IMG/VR virus record: IMGVR_UViG_3300044731_001604 | Location: 1 to 64,000 of that record | Strand: one strand, 5' to 3' | DNA length: 64,000 bases | Source of the DNA: a virus | Part shown: positions 40,038 to 48,557 of the stretch, one piece after another | Position numbering within the stretch: position 1 is the stretch's first letter | Layout of the letters: each line of letters starts with the position of its first letter | The notes under the pieces: generated by a model | Database searches by the model: none | Seen by the model: only the letters and a program-made list of their open reading frames with translations | What the model was told of the DNA's origin: nothing | Position numbers and translations under genes: made by a program

Positions 40038-40279
40038 AAAAGCGAGATCGGTTACTAGATAACACAATGAGTCGGTTAATAGATCTTTTAGAAGACAGGC
40101 TTGAGAATAAGATAGTGGATTATTTGGGTTGTCAGTTAGATGATAAGTTATATTATGAGTTTAGAAGTGAGTTAAGAATTAAGTTTTATGATCGGTTAGT
40201 AGATCAAATGAATAATCAACTAAGACATCATTTAAGGACGCAAGTATATGGAGTCGAGAGAAAACATAGAAATATTTGA
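40034..40279 (+). CDS. array member 28 (81 aa)
   Basis: 81 residues, MKKRDRLLDNTMSRLIDLLE, then DDKLYYEFRSELRIKFYDRL and VDQMNNQLRHHLRTQVYGVE. Strong tetrad spacing in LVDQMNNQLRHHLRTQV. It overlaps the next member by 32 bases; as for member 8, this looks like a read-through extension past the usual length. Confidence 0.63.
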   Translation: MKKRDRLLDNTMSRLIDLLEDRLENKIVDYLGCQLDDKLYYEFRSELRIKFYDRLVDQMNNQLRHHLRTQVYGVERKHRNI

Positions 40280-40427
40280 TTATACTCGTATAATAATGAG
40301 ATCGTCATATTTTTCTTCTAACAAAATTATATTTGAAACAGATCAAAAGCTCATGTGTATGCTAATTCCATTTTTTCTAGAAATGAGGCAGCAAATCAGG
40401 GAGCATATTACGGGCAATTGCAAATGA
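40248..40427 (+). CDS. array member 29 (divergent, hidden by overlap)
   Basis: 59 residues, MESRENIEIFDYTRIIMRSS, then FETDQKLMCMLIPFFLEMRQ and QIREHITGNCK. The head M-E-S-R-E-N-I is a degenerate form of M-K-K-R-x-Q-I. The case rests on the exact 59-residue length shared with several members, the ATGA junction with the next gene at 40424, and otherwise empty space between 40280 and 40423. Confidence 0.55.
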   Translation: MESRENIEIFDYTRIIMRSSYFSSNKIIFETDQKLMCMLIPFFLEMRQQIREHITGNCK

Positions 40428-40603
40428 AGAAACGTAAACAGATTTTCTTGAAGGAATATAACCGCGTATTTACTAAAATGGGTATGCCACTTCCGTCTTC
40501 AGTTGAAGAGGCGGTAGAAACTCAGTTAAAAGATAAGCTTAGGGATGAATTGTTACACCAACTTAGGCTTCACGTTAAAACCCATTTAATGGAAATGAAA
40601 TGA
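40424..40603 (+). CDS. array member 30
   Basis: 59 residues, MKKRKQIFLKEYNRVFTKMG, then AVETQLKDKLRDELLHQLRL and HVKTHLMEMK. I start at 40424 (family head, ATGA junction); an in-frame ATG at 40355 would lie inside member 29. Confidence 0.63.
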   Translation: MKKRKQIFLKEYNRVFTKMGMPLPSSVEEAVETQLKDKLRDELLHQLRLHVKTHLMEMK

Positions 40604-40794
40604 TTAAAAGAAAAATGATACAATACAATTTTAAGACTTTGTTCCACGATTGCCTGTATTCTCAACTTGAGCCAATATTGTATCATAGGCTAAGAGACAG
40701 CTTAAACCATAAGCTTCAGCACTATACGCATAACCCACTTAAGATAGAGCTTTACTATCACATGAATGAAAAGAAAAGCTCCAATTCTAATTAA
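40600..40794 (+). CDS. array member 31 (last)
   Basis: 64 residues, MIKRKMIQYNFKTLFHDCLY, then SQLEPILYHRLRDSLNHKLQ and a Lys/Ser/Asn end. Its TAA overlaps the convergent 1583-aa gene's TAA (both within TTAA at 40791-40794), so no terminator separates the two strands. Confidence 0.63.
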   Translation: MIKRKMIQYNFKTLFHDCLYSQLEPILYHRLRDSLNHKLQHYTHNPLKIELYYHMNEKKSSNSN

Positions 40795-43700
40795 GCAACA
40801 CCAACTGGTTGATATTCAACAGAAATTGCCCATTGAATAGTCGCACCACTAGTACCATAAACAACCGCAACAACATCATTACCTGAAAGAGCAAATGTAA
40901 TTGCATAGTCGCTACCATCGCCATCATATCCATTGATGTTTGAGATAGGGCTTCCAGCAGCTTGAGCCGTTCCACCTGATCTGTAGAAAGTTCCCTCTAA
41001 AGCAAATGAACTAACACCGAGTGGGCCATCGCTTCTTCTAGCAACTGCATTAACTTTAATTCTATAAGAATAGTTATCAGATAAAGTAACTTCAGATCCG
41101 CTAATGATTGTACCAGTAGCTCCAACAACAACTTGCGCAGCAGTTTTTCTAGTTACCGCTGAGTCTGGATGAGATGAATGAGTTTTAAGTTTCTCTACAC
41201 CAGTCCAAACTTCTTTTGGTTTATTGTTTTCTCTACCGATTACAAAGCTTTGGTCTGTAGATTCATTGAATATTCCACCAAGCGCACTTGTTCCGCCAGC
41301 GATTGCAATTGAACCTCTGTTAATGAAACTTGTTTCGCCACCGTTTACGTTTGAAGCAGTTATATTAACCGGTCTTCCTGGGGAAGTTTGAATATCAGCG
41401 CCAGTATTATAAGCCGCTTGTAAACTGATGTCAGCAGATTTAGCTGCTAATACAGATCCATAAGAAGCCATGGCTCTGAAACGGAGTCTAGTATTAGGTG
41501 GTAAAGTACGCTTAAGTCTGATCTTAGCTTTTGGGCCACCAAACGTTTCAACGTAATCGTAACCAGCTTCTCTGATTCCATCATTAACAATAACTAAAAG
41601 CTCTTCGCCAGTTAAGCTCAACTCAGTTGTTTGTTTATAAACTGAATGTGCTCCGTAAGTACCGATACCGCCAGCAGAAAGAACTTCTGTACGTTTATTC
41701 GGTGGAAGAACTAATTCTGTTCCAGTATCACCAAGTGGTGCTGGATCTCCATAAAGTGATACGCCAGCAAAAGGACCATCACCTGGGTTATTCACGGTTC
41801 CTACCATATTGCCGTTTTGGTAAATGCTTGTACCATCAGCAAAGGTACCATTAACTATGTTAATGACAATTGAATTACTACCTTGTAGACCGCCCGGCAT
41901 AACGATAGAAGCAGATTCTATTGTTTCAGTTACATCGGCACTTCCGTGAAGAACCCAGGCTAGGGAGGTGGGACTTTCGATTGAACCTTGGTAGATGTAA
42001 CTGCCTGAGCGTATAATATCTCCGCCAAAATTTGGCGTAAAATCCATTTTTTGTATATAGACAGACTCATCGTATACTGGTCTCTTAAGAGCAGTATTGA
42101 TGCTCCCAACATTCCTGTCCTGTTTTCTATGTGCCAAAGTCAAATTGTCTTGGTCTTCAATGTGCTGATTAACTTGGTAATAAGCCAAAGTATCACTAAC
42201 ACTTAAAGCTGAAATATTTTGATCAACTATAACTGTAATAGACGACAATGGGAATTTAACTGTGTAATAATGGTGATTTCCACTTAAGTCAATAAACTCA
42301 AGCTTATCACCAGTTTGATAACCTAAAAGGTTTGAAGCACTCAAAGTAATCATTTGAGTTTTAGCGTCTAATGCTATAACCTCAACTTGAGATTTATAGA
42401 TGTAAGATCCGCTAGCATCTGCAATACTGTAGTTTGGATTAACTGCAGATTCAGTCATCGCACCAGTGTAAACTAAGTGGTTTGAACCTTGGTTATCGTT
42501 AACCTGTCTTACTTCACCTGGCTCCATCTCTAAAGATCTGAAGTAAACTTTAGCAGAATTATTGTTATCTCTACGTAATGCAAACCAGTAGATATCTGAA
42601 GAGTTTTCAACTAGATAATGCTTAGTAACAAAAACGTCAGAGTAAACACCTTTAGTATAAACCATAGCGCCAGTGTTAGCTGGTCTGTGTACTGTGCTAG
42701 GTGCTTGGCCATCGTTTCCGACTAAGATCATAGATGATGTTGAGATGCTGCCAATTTTTAACCAATGAGAATCTTCTTCATTAGCAAACTTAACAAAGTC
42801 TCCTACTTCTAATAGATTACCGCTGATATCTAAGAAGTTACCAGCAATTGTAGCACTTCCGCCCAATGTACTGTAAACAACACCATTAGAGATTGGTTGA
42901 TTTCTTTCTAACTTAACAAAAGCAACTTCGCCATCTTCCAAGAAAGCTGTGCCAGTTACGCCACTTGTGTTAAACTTGTTAGCTTCAGGTGAAGATCCAG
43001 TAGTATCTACTGTAGCAGTTTGTGGAATAGTGATAGCTAAATCACCGACAACAGACTTAACAACCATGTCACCAGTCCATTGAACCGGACCTGCGTATGG
43101 ATTATTGTCGAAATTTAAGAATACATTTTGGATACCAGTGTTAGTGAAATCAGTTCCGCTTGGGATCTCAGTAGTGCTAGTTAATTTAAATGATGTAGCA
43201 TCAATGTAAGTTAACGTAACTAGCTTATATGCTTTAATAAAAGGAGATAAATTTGAATCGCCATGAATAACAACTGTAGTTGATGGGTTAGAAACTAAAC
43301 CATGATCAACAGTAGTAGTTACTTTAACTTCAGTAGCAGAAAGCTTTTGGATAGAAACAATTCTATTTGGATTAGCTACAGTAGTTTCAGCAACAACTGT
43401 ATCAAAACAGATATCACCACTAGCACTGAATAATTCAGGTAATGCGCTATCTTGTCCAACTGTGTATTGAGCTTTATCGCCAGCGATACAGAAAATTGCT
43501 TGATTAGTTGTATTGTAAGTATTTGAAATAGCGCCAGTAACAGTTGTAATAACTTTGTGGAAAGCTATCTCAGCGTAACCGCCAGTATTAATTTGTGTAA
43601 TTGCTGGATATCCTAGATCAACTGTGATATCTTCACTTACCCCAATGCTTTCAATAGTTTTAATACCGCTAGCTTCTCTATTAGGAGCGCCGATAACTAC

Positions 43701-45542
43701 TAAGTCAGATAATAAAACAACTTGTTTAGCAATAAAGCTAGTGCCAGATGGTAAGGCAACTATAGTAGATGAGATAAATAAAGTATTTGTAGCAACATTA
43801 ATATCTAAGATGTAAGCATAACCGCCAGTGATGTTTGCATCAGTAATTTTCATACCGTTTTCAAATGAAGAGATATTACCAGAAGTTACTGCTATATAGT
43901 TAGCGCCACCAACAAAAACAGTTGTACCTGTAACTGGAGCTTTAAACGTATTTCTTGGAATAGTTAAAACAGCAAAGCCAGGGGTTGCATCCATAGTAGC
44001 ATTTGTGATTTCTAACGGTGAAGTAAATGGATGTCTAACTGTTTGATCAGTTAAATCAACGCCATTGGTACCGCTTACAGTTGCTACACCGCTTTGTTGT
44101 TTATTAACAGCATAAGTTAAAACATTGCCTTGGATCTTTAAAATTCTGTGTGTTCCAGTAGCTGAATCATCTGCTGCAGAAATGCCAGAAACTTTAATGA
44201 ATTGACCAGGCGCGAAGTTGGCGATGTTAGAAACATTGATACTAATTAAAGAAAACGAAAAATCTGATACAGAGTTAGTTACGTTCTCATAACTCCAGCT
44301 ATTGATATTACCAGCAGTAGTGCTAGATGATTTTCTTTGTAAAGTACCAAGTCTAGCTGTGTTATGTGGCTCATCAATTAAAAGCCAGCTAGCAGAAGAT
44401 GGTCTAAACTTGCGTCTGAATCTTAAGCTCTCTGAATAAACAAAACCAGCAGAAGTCAATGAGTTAATTAAGGTGCTGTTATTATTAAATGAAGTAACTG
44501 TAGCTTTAACACCAGAAGTAGCACCCTCAACATACGCATCACCAGATAAAACAGTTGAATCAGTGAATGATGACTGATAGTTACCATCAGTTGGAGTAGT
44601 AGTCTCTAAAACTAAGTTGTAAGAAATAGCGCCAGAACCAGTTAAAACTGATCCAACAGAATCCCACCAAACGCTATTAATAGTTGGTGAACCAGAACCT
44701 GCAACAGAGTTTGTATACCAGTAGTTTGACCCAGTTATCTCTTTTAATCGGGTCATGATGCTATCCATCCAATCCTTAAGATTTTTGATAGCAAAATCAC
44801 CGTAGTCAAAAGCTTGAACGTCTTTACCAGGAGTTACAGAAACTGGATTAGCTCCAACAACGTCTGAAGTCCATTCTTTTCTTCCATCTAATGTTTGGGT
44901 ATTTGTTAAGTTGCCCCAGTTGAAAGAATTAGCTGGATCTGGGTTAGCTCCACCAGAACCTAAACGAAATAAGTTTTGAGTTGCTTTTGTAATAGAAGAA
45001 ACTTTACCGTTAACATCAGTATAAACTATGTATAGAGGTAAATAAGTACTGAAACCAATTGGAGAAATAATATAACGGTATTCTAATACTTTACCGATAG
45101 CTGTGCTTCTTTGGTATTCTAATTTTTGAGATGCAGACCATCCGCTCATTGCGTCGATAGTCGAAGTATCTGTAACGCGTCTGTAATCCAAAGAGACATA
45201 GTTCGCAACACCTGATTGGAATGAACCGATAACTTTATTATTGCTTGAATCTAAGATATCGTTTGCAGTTCCAGCAGGTACGGTCAAGATTGTTCCAGAT
45301 TCAGATGCAGTTGAATGTAAGATTGCTGAATCAGAAACTTCTATTTCAAGGTTAGTTGCAGCAATTGCATTTTGAGGAATTTTTATTCTGAATCCTCTGA
45401 TAAGATAAGGTTTATTTAAACCAGTTACCATACCTCGGATAAAAGAATCAAAATCATATGCAACCGAAGACTCGATGCTCTTTACATGAGAAACATCTAA
45501 TCTTGCACCACTAAAAAAATTTAGTCTACGTTTTACGCTCAC
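40791..45542 (-). CDS. large baseplate/tail structural protein (1583 aa)
   Basis: 1583 residues with a GTG start at 45542 (ribosome site GAGGT). The N-terminal 200 residues (RRLNFFSGARLDVSHVKSIE, then FIRGMVTGLNKPYLIRGFRI) resemble the head of large virion proteins of jumbo phages often placed in the baseplate or at fibre attachment (DUF4815-like, from memory). The long middle is beta-rich with many immunoglobulin-like stretches (TEVKVTTTVDHGLVSNPSTT, HGLVS phrases shared with the 741-aa and 2043-aa proteins). The C-terminus (SYRIKVNAVARRSDGPLGVS to WAISVEYQPVGVA) is a compact beta domain. Its own late-motif copy lies 30 bases upstream. Confidence 0.68.
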   Translation of the reverse strand: MSVKRRLNFFSGARLDVSHVKSIESSVAYDFDSFIRGMVTGLNKPYLIRGFRIKIPQNAIAATNLEIEVSDSAILHSTASESGTILTVPAGTANDILDSSNNKVIGSFQSGVANYVSLDYRRVTDTSTIDAMSGWSASQKLEYQRSTAIGKVLEYRYIISPIGFSTYLPLYIVYTDVNGKVSSITKATQNLFRLGSGGANPDPANSFNWGNLTNTQTLDGRKEWTSDVVGANPVSVTPGKDVQAFDYGDFAIKNLKDWMDSIMTRLKEITGSNYWYTNSVAGSGSPTINSVWWDSVGSVLTGSGAISYNLVLETTTPTDGNYQSSFTDSTVLSGDAYVEGATSGVKATVTSFNNNSTLINSLTSAGFVYSESLRFRRKFRPSSASWLLIDEPHNTARLGTLQRKSSSTTAGNINSWSYENVTNSVSDFSFSLISINVSNIANFAPGQFIKVSGISAADDSATGTHRILKIQGNVLTYAVNKQQSGVATVSGTNGVDLTDQTVRHPFTSPLEITNATMDATPGFAVLTIPRNTFKAPVTGTTVFVGGANYIAVTSGNISSFENGMKITDANITGGYAYILDINVATNTLFISSTIVALPSGTSFIAKQVVLLSDLVVIGAPNREASGIKTIESIGVSEDITVDLGYPAITQINTGGYAEIAFHKVITTVTGAISNTYNTTNQAIFCIAGDKAQYTVGQDSALPELFSASGDICFDTVVAETTVANPNRIVSIQKLSATEVKVTTTVDHGLVSNPSTTVVIHGDSNLSPFIKAYKLVTLTYIDATSFKLTSTTEIPSGTDFTNTGIQNVFLNFDNNPYAGPVQWTGDMVVKSVVGDLAITIPQTATVDTTGSSPEANKFNTSGVTGTAFLEDGEVAFVKLERNQPISNGVVYSTLGGSATIAGNFLDISGNLLEVGDFVKFANEEDSHWLKIGSISTSSMILVGNDGQAPSTVHRPANTGAMVYTKGVYSDVFVTKHYLVENSSDIYWFALRRDNNNSAKVYFRSLEMEPGEVRQVNDNQGSNHLVYTGAMTESAVNPNYSIADASGSYIYKSQVEVIALDAKTQMITLSASNLLGYQTGDKLEFIDLSGNHHYYTVKFPLSSITVIVDQNISALSVSDTLAYYQVNQHIEDQDNLTLAHRKQDRNVGSINTALKRPVYDESVYIQKMDFTPNFGGDIIRSGSYIYQGSIESPTSLAWVLHGSADVTETIESASIVMPGGLQGSNSIVINIVNGTFADGTSIYQNGNMVGTVNNPGDGPFAGVSLYGDPAPLGDTGTELVLPPNKRTEVLSAGGIGTYGAHSVYKQTTELSLTGEELLVIVNDGIREAGYDYVETFGGPKAKIRLKRTLPPNTRLRFRAMASYGSVLAAKSADISLQAAYNTGADIQTSPGRPVNITASNVNGGETSFINRGSIAIAGGTSALGGIFNESTDQSFVIGRENNKPKEVWTGVEKLKTHSSHPDSAVTRKTAAQVVVGATGTIISGSEVTLSDNYSYRIKVNAVARRSDGPLGVSSFALEGTFYRSGGTAQAAGSPISNINGYDGDGSDYAITFALSGNDVVAVVYGTSGATIQWAISVEYQPVGVA

Positions 45543-45571
45543 GGCAATACCTCGAATTTTATGTATCTATA

Positions 45572-45591
45572 AGATTAGGCTAAATTGCAAA
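45572..45591 (-). promoter_or_regulatory. CCTAATCT-type putative late promoter (site 6)
   Basis: TTAGCCTAATCTTATAGATA on the minus strand (core 45572-45583, TATAGATA at 45564-45571), 30 bases before the GTG at 45542. The TAG stop of the upstream gene is the first part of the motif. Confidence 0.65.
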
Positions 45592-46068
45592 TCCAGGAGT
45601 GGCGTACATACCGTCAAACTGTAGCGCAACCTCAACTAATCCTTTGGCAGAAACCCCAAGAGTATATGAGCCAATTTTACAATAATCAGCCGAAAGTACT
45701 AGGTTTTGGGTAGATCTGTCGTATATTCTAATGTGCATGTATTTAGATAAAGCAGCAATGTTATTGCTCTGTTTTCCGCCCTCAACATCATTAGATGATG
45801 GGCCAGATTTTTGTCTGTGGGGAACTAGCCCCATGCTTTCAACTGTCGAGCCTTTTGGTAAGAATATAGTCATTGACCCTTTAACAAAAGATGCAGCCGC
45901 ACCTTGAGCTATTTCAGTAGGTAAAACTGAGTCAACTCCATAAGTTACCTTCTGACCATTTACAACAGAGAAGTTCAAATTCTTAACGAATCCAATAGTT
46001 TTTTCATCGCCTGATTCATAGGCCACGCGCATAACTAGCGACGCGCCAGTATGTGTTTTCGGTGTCAT
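45580..46068 (-). CDS. tail-tube-like virion protein (162 aa)
   Basis: 162 residues. Beta-rich, with SLVMRVAYESGDEKTIGFVK NLNF near the start and a terminal SYTLGVSAKGLVEVALQFDG. The two long beta regions flanking a central helix-poor loop resemble the tube-like fold shared by tail tube, tube-initiator and some hub proteins; this is a fold guess. Position, between the 741-aa baseplate protein and the 1583-aa protein, suits a baseplate adaptor rather than the main tube. Starts at an ATGA overlap with the 82-aa gene. Confidence 0.5.
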   Translation of the reverse strand: MTPKTHTGASLVMRVAYESGDEKTIGFVKNLNFSVVNGQKVTYGVDSVLPTEIAQGAAASFVKGSMTIFLPKGSTVESMGLVPHRQKSGPSSNDVEGGKQSNNIAALSKYMHIRIYDRSTQNLVLSADYCKIGSYTLGVSAKGLVEVALQFDGMYATPGFAI

Positions 46069-46313
46069 GCGTTACCTCCAAAATTAACGTAAGGTGGAAT
46101 AGTACCAAAATCTATTCCAAACTTGCTTTTGCTTAAGTTTGCGATAATCTTAAGCTTTTCCCGTGAACGCGATAACGCATCTTTAATATCATCAATGTTT
46201 CCTGCGTATGGACCTAAGTCTTCTAAATCACTAAGCTCTTCAGCAAGGTTGATGTACTTATAAAGCTCAGCCTCATATAAAGATCTAATAGTGTATTCAT
46301 CAGAAGACATCAT
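46065..46313 (-). CDS. small helical baseplate-cluster protein
   Basis: 82 residues, not recognised. Two helices (EYTIRSLYEAELYKYINLAE; IDDIKDALSRSREKLKIIAN) and a short Gly/Pro end (FGTIPPYVNFGGNA). ATGA overlaps with both neighbours mean it is translated together with the 741-aa and 162-aa virion proteins, so a structural or assembly role is likely. Confidence 0.55.
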   Translation of the reverse strand: MMSSDEYTIRSLYEAELYKYINLAEELSDLEDLGPYAGNIDDIKDALSRSREKLKIIANLSKSKFGIDFGTIPPYVNFGGNA

Positions 46314-48535
46314 TCAGGACCCCACACCCATAGAGCATCGCTAACCTTTGTATCAGTACTAACAAGAGATTCGCCTGCGTTACCTAGACCAACATCGCCA
46401 GGATAAATAATAATAACTTCTAATTTAATACCTAAAGCCGTGATTTGTATAATTAAATCGTTGGCAAAAATTCTTCCACCACTTGTTCCTGTGATATACG
46501 GAGCATAATCTGACCCGTCCATTTCTGGCTCATAAGCAATAATGTCAGATAGAAGCGTTATGTCTGTACCAACTTCTTGTGTATATTTAAAAGAATAAGA
46601 CGAATCCATAACTAAGGTACTAACAGCAGATTCAACTAAAGGAGTTGATGTCCCAGAATTTTCATAAAAAGTACCAGATACTGGATTAGTGAAAGTATAG
46701 ATATTAGCAGATGGAACTGATTCAACCGTCCAAGAATTATTGAAATTAGTTGTGCCAGCTATTAGCACGTCTTGGCCAACAACAGCGCCATGTGAACTAG
46801 CAGTTGTAACAGTTACAGTATTTCCAACCTGAGATATAGAGCTTATTGTTACAGCAGCAACACCAGAAGCAGTTTGAGCTGCGATGTATTTAACTGGGCT
46901 CTCTTCATTGTCTTGGTTTAATGAAAACAATAAGTTACCTTGCTCATTAGGCAAAACACCTTCAATTAAAAGCGTGTTTCTTTTCTCCCCAGCTAAAACC
47001 TTTTCTCTTAACTTAACCATTGTAGACGTCAAAGTAAACTTGTTTTCAGAGTTTACAATATAAGGTCCTAGGAACGAATTTGCTGTATCGTCTGTGGCCA
47101 CAACTGTTTGAATTCCAATAATCTTATCAGTTAGTTGCATTCCATTGATAACGCCATAAGGAAGATTGTGATTAGTTTTAGTAATAATAGTTACGTAACC
47201 ATTTTCTCTAGTGATCGTCTCTATGTCTATTACATTAGAATCCCAAGTAAGTGTTCCATTAGTAGATGAAACATCGTAACCATTTGTTTGATACCTAACA
47301 GTATTATAAGAAACAACGTGAACCTTTTCTGAATCAACTGTAGCTGACCCGAAAGATCCGTTTAATTCACTATCACCATATTTTAAATGTAAGTGAGCTG
47401 CACCAATCAAGTTTCTTTCAACCACATTTGTGGTAGCCGGCATGTAAACTTTTAATAAAGAATCCTGTGGCTCCCATGCTAACGAATATCTCATCTGAGA
47501 ATAAGGAGTCGCTTTCTTAGGTAAGAAAAACTTCAAATCATCATAAGAGCTTTGCGTAAGAGTAATTGTATAAGTTTTAGACGGAGTGTTAATCGGTGCC
47601 GGCAAGTTGGGTGTGCTTGATGCTAGTGGAGAGTTGCCTTCCATAGAAAACTCAAAATACCCAGCACTATATGAAATAGTGTTAGCCGGCGGAACAACTG
47701 CCGTAATAGTGTAAGTACCAACGAAACCAGCAGTTTCAAACTGTGGTCCATATAATAACAATGTGTCGCCAACTAATACTTTATCTAAAAGTGGGGCAGA
47801 GCCAGAAACCCAGCGGAAGCGATGAGTTGAACCGACGTTTCTAGTTATTTCCCAAACAGTGTCATTATAAGTTAAAACGGTTGCTCTCATTGTTGGAAAT
47901 TCTAATTTAGATTGGATCTTGCCGCCAAGAACTTTAATATAAGAAAAAGGACCTTTTGCCCCACCGTATATCTCAACATATTGTAATTGTGTATCTTGGT
48001 CAGTGTAAACTTGAGCAAATCCATTAGAGCCATTTTGTCTGATGAATCGTGTAATGATATCGGCCACTTCACCTGGGGTAGCATTCTGAATATTTTCAAA
48101 CTCATCACCGATCAAGGTAAGAGTTAGCGCTTCACCGTTTTCTAGTTCAAATATTAAATCATCACCAGCTTCAAATGAATAAGAGCCTGGGACACCGGAT
48201 GTTACATGCGCTCTGACTGCCTCATTCCCATAGAACGTGGTCAGAATATTATGGATTGATTCTATAACCTGTTTAGATTGATTAATAGATATACCCAATT
48301 GTCTGTATGCTACATCCGACATCCCAAGTTCTTGTGGTCTAACTATTCCAATTTCTGAAAACTGTTTGTCCAAGTAGATATCTTCTGCCGTTGATTTATA
48401 TAATTGATTGTTTACCGAAACGGATAAATCATCTTGCTTTTGTAACTGGTCTGCAATAGCTTGCAGTAGGGCCTCTGAGTTGGGCCCTGTTATCCAATTA
48501 CTTATGTATTGTCTAAGTTGAGTTAATTTATCCAT
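46310..48535 (-). CDS. baseplate structural protein (741 aa)
   Basis: 741 residues. Residues 1-90 (LRQYISNWITGPNSEALLQA, then DIYLDKQFSEIGIVRPQELG) are helical and similar in style to the N-terminal domains of baseplate wedge proteins that sit next to gpJ-type proteins. The rest is beta-rich with HG/HN-L phrases (TITRENGYVTIITKTNHNLP; ASSHGAVVGQDVLIAGTTNF) typical of Ig-like or adhesion repeats. I place it in the baseplate wedge or periphery because it lies between the baseplate J and 162-aa genes. A late-motif copy lies only 10 bases before the ATG, so its leader would be minimal. Confidence 0.62.
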   Translation of the reverse strand: MDKLTQLRQYISNWITGPNSEALLQAIADQLQKQDDLSVSVNNQLYKSTAEDIYLDKQFSEIGIVRPQELGMSDVAYRQLGISINQSKQVIESIHNILTTFYGNEAVRAHVTSGVPGSYSFEAGDDLIFELENGEALTLTLIGDEFENIQNATPGEVADIITRFIRQNGSNGFAQVYTDQDTQLQYVEIYGGAKGPFSYIKVLGGKIQSKLEFPTMRATVLTYNDTVWEITRNVGSTHRFRWVSGSAPLLDKVLVGDTLLLYGPQFETAGFVGTYTITAVVPPANTISYSAGYFEFSMEGNSPLASSTPNLPAPINTPSKTYTITLTQSSYDDLKFFLPKKATPYSQMRYSLAWEPQDSLLKVYMPATTNVVERNLIGAAHLHLKYGDSELNGSFGSATVDSEKVHVVSYNTVRYQTNGYDVSSTNGTLTWDSNVIDIETITRENGYVTIITKTNHNLPYGVINGMQLTDKIIGIQTVVATDDTANSFLGPYIVNSENKFTLTSTMVKLREKVLAGEKRNTLLIEGVLPNEQGNLLFSLNQDNEESPVKYIAAQTASGVAAVTISSISQVGNTVTVTTASSHGAVVGQDVLIAGTTNFNNSWTVESVPSANIYTFTNPVSGTFYENSGTSTPLVESAVSTLVMDSSYSFKYTQEVGTDITLLSDIIAYEPEMDGSDYAPYITGTSGGRIFANDLIIQITALGIKLEVIIIYPGDVGLGNAGESLVSTDTKVSDALWVWGPE

Positions 48536-48544
48536 ATACCTAAA

Positions 48545-48557
48545 AGATTAAGGTTAA
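48545..48557 (-). promoter_or_regulatory. CCTAATCT-type putative late promoter (site 7, variant)
   Basis: TTAACCTTAATCTTTTAGG on the minus strand, one extra T in the core, 10 bases before the ATG at 48535. The stop of the 2043-aa gene lies within the motif. The very short distance to the ATG makes this the weakest promoter candidate of the set. Confidence 0.42.

Noticed and set aside
34866-40794. The small-protein array read as toxin-antitoxin pairs
   Set aside because: Members do not alternate between two types; all share the same head and similar size, so a pairwise system is not supported.
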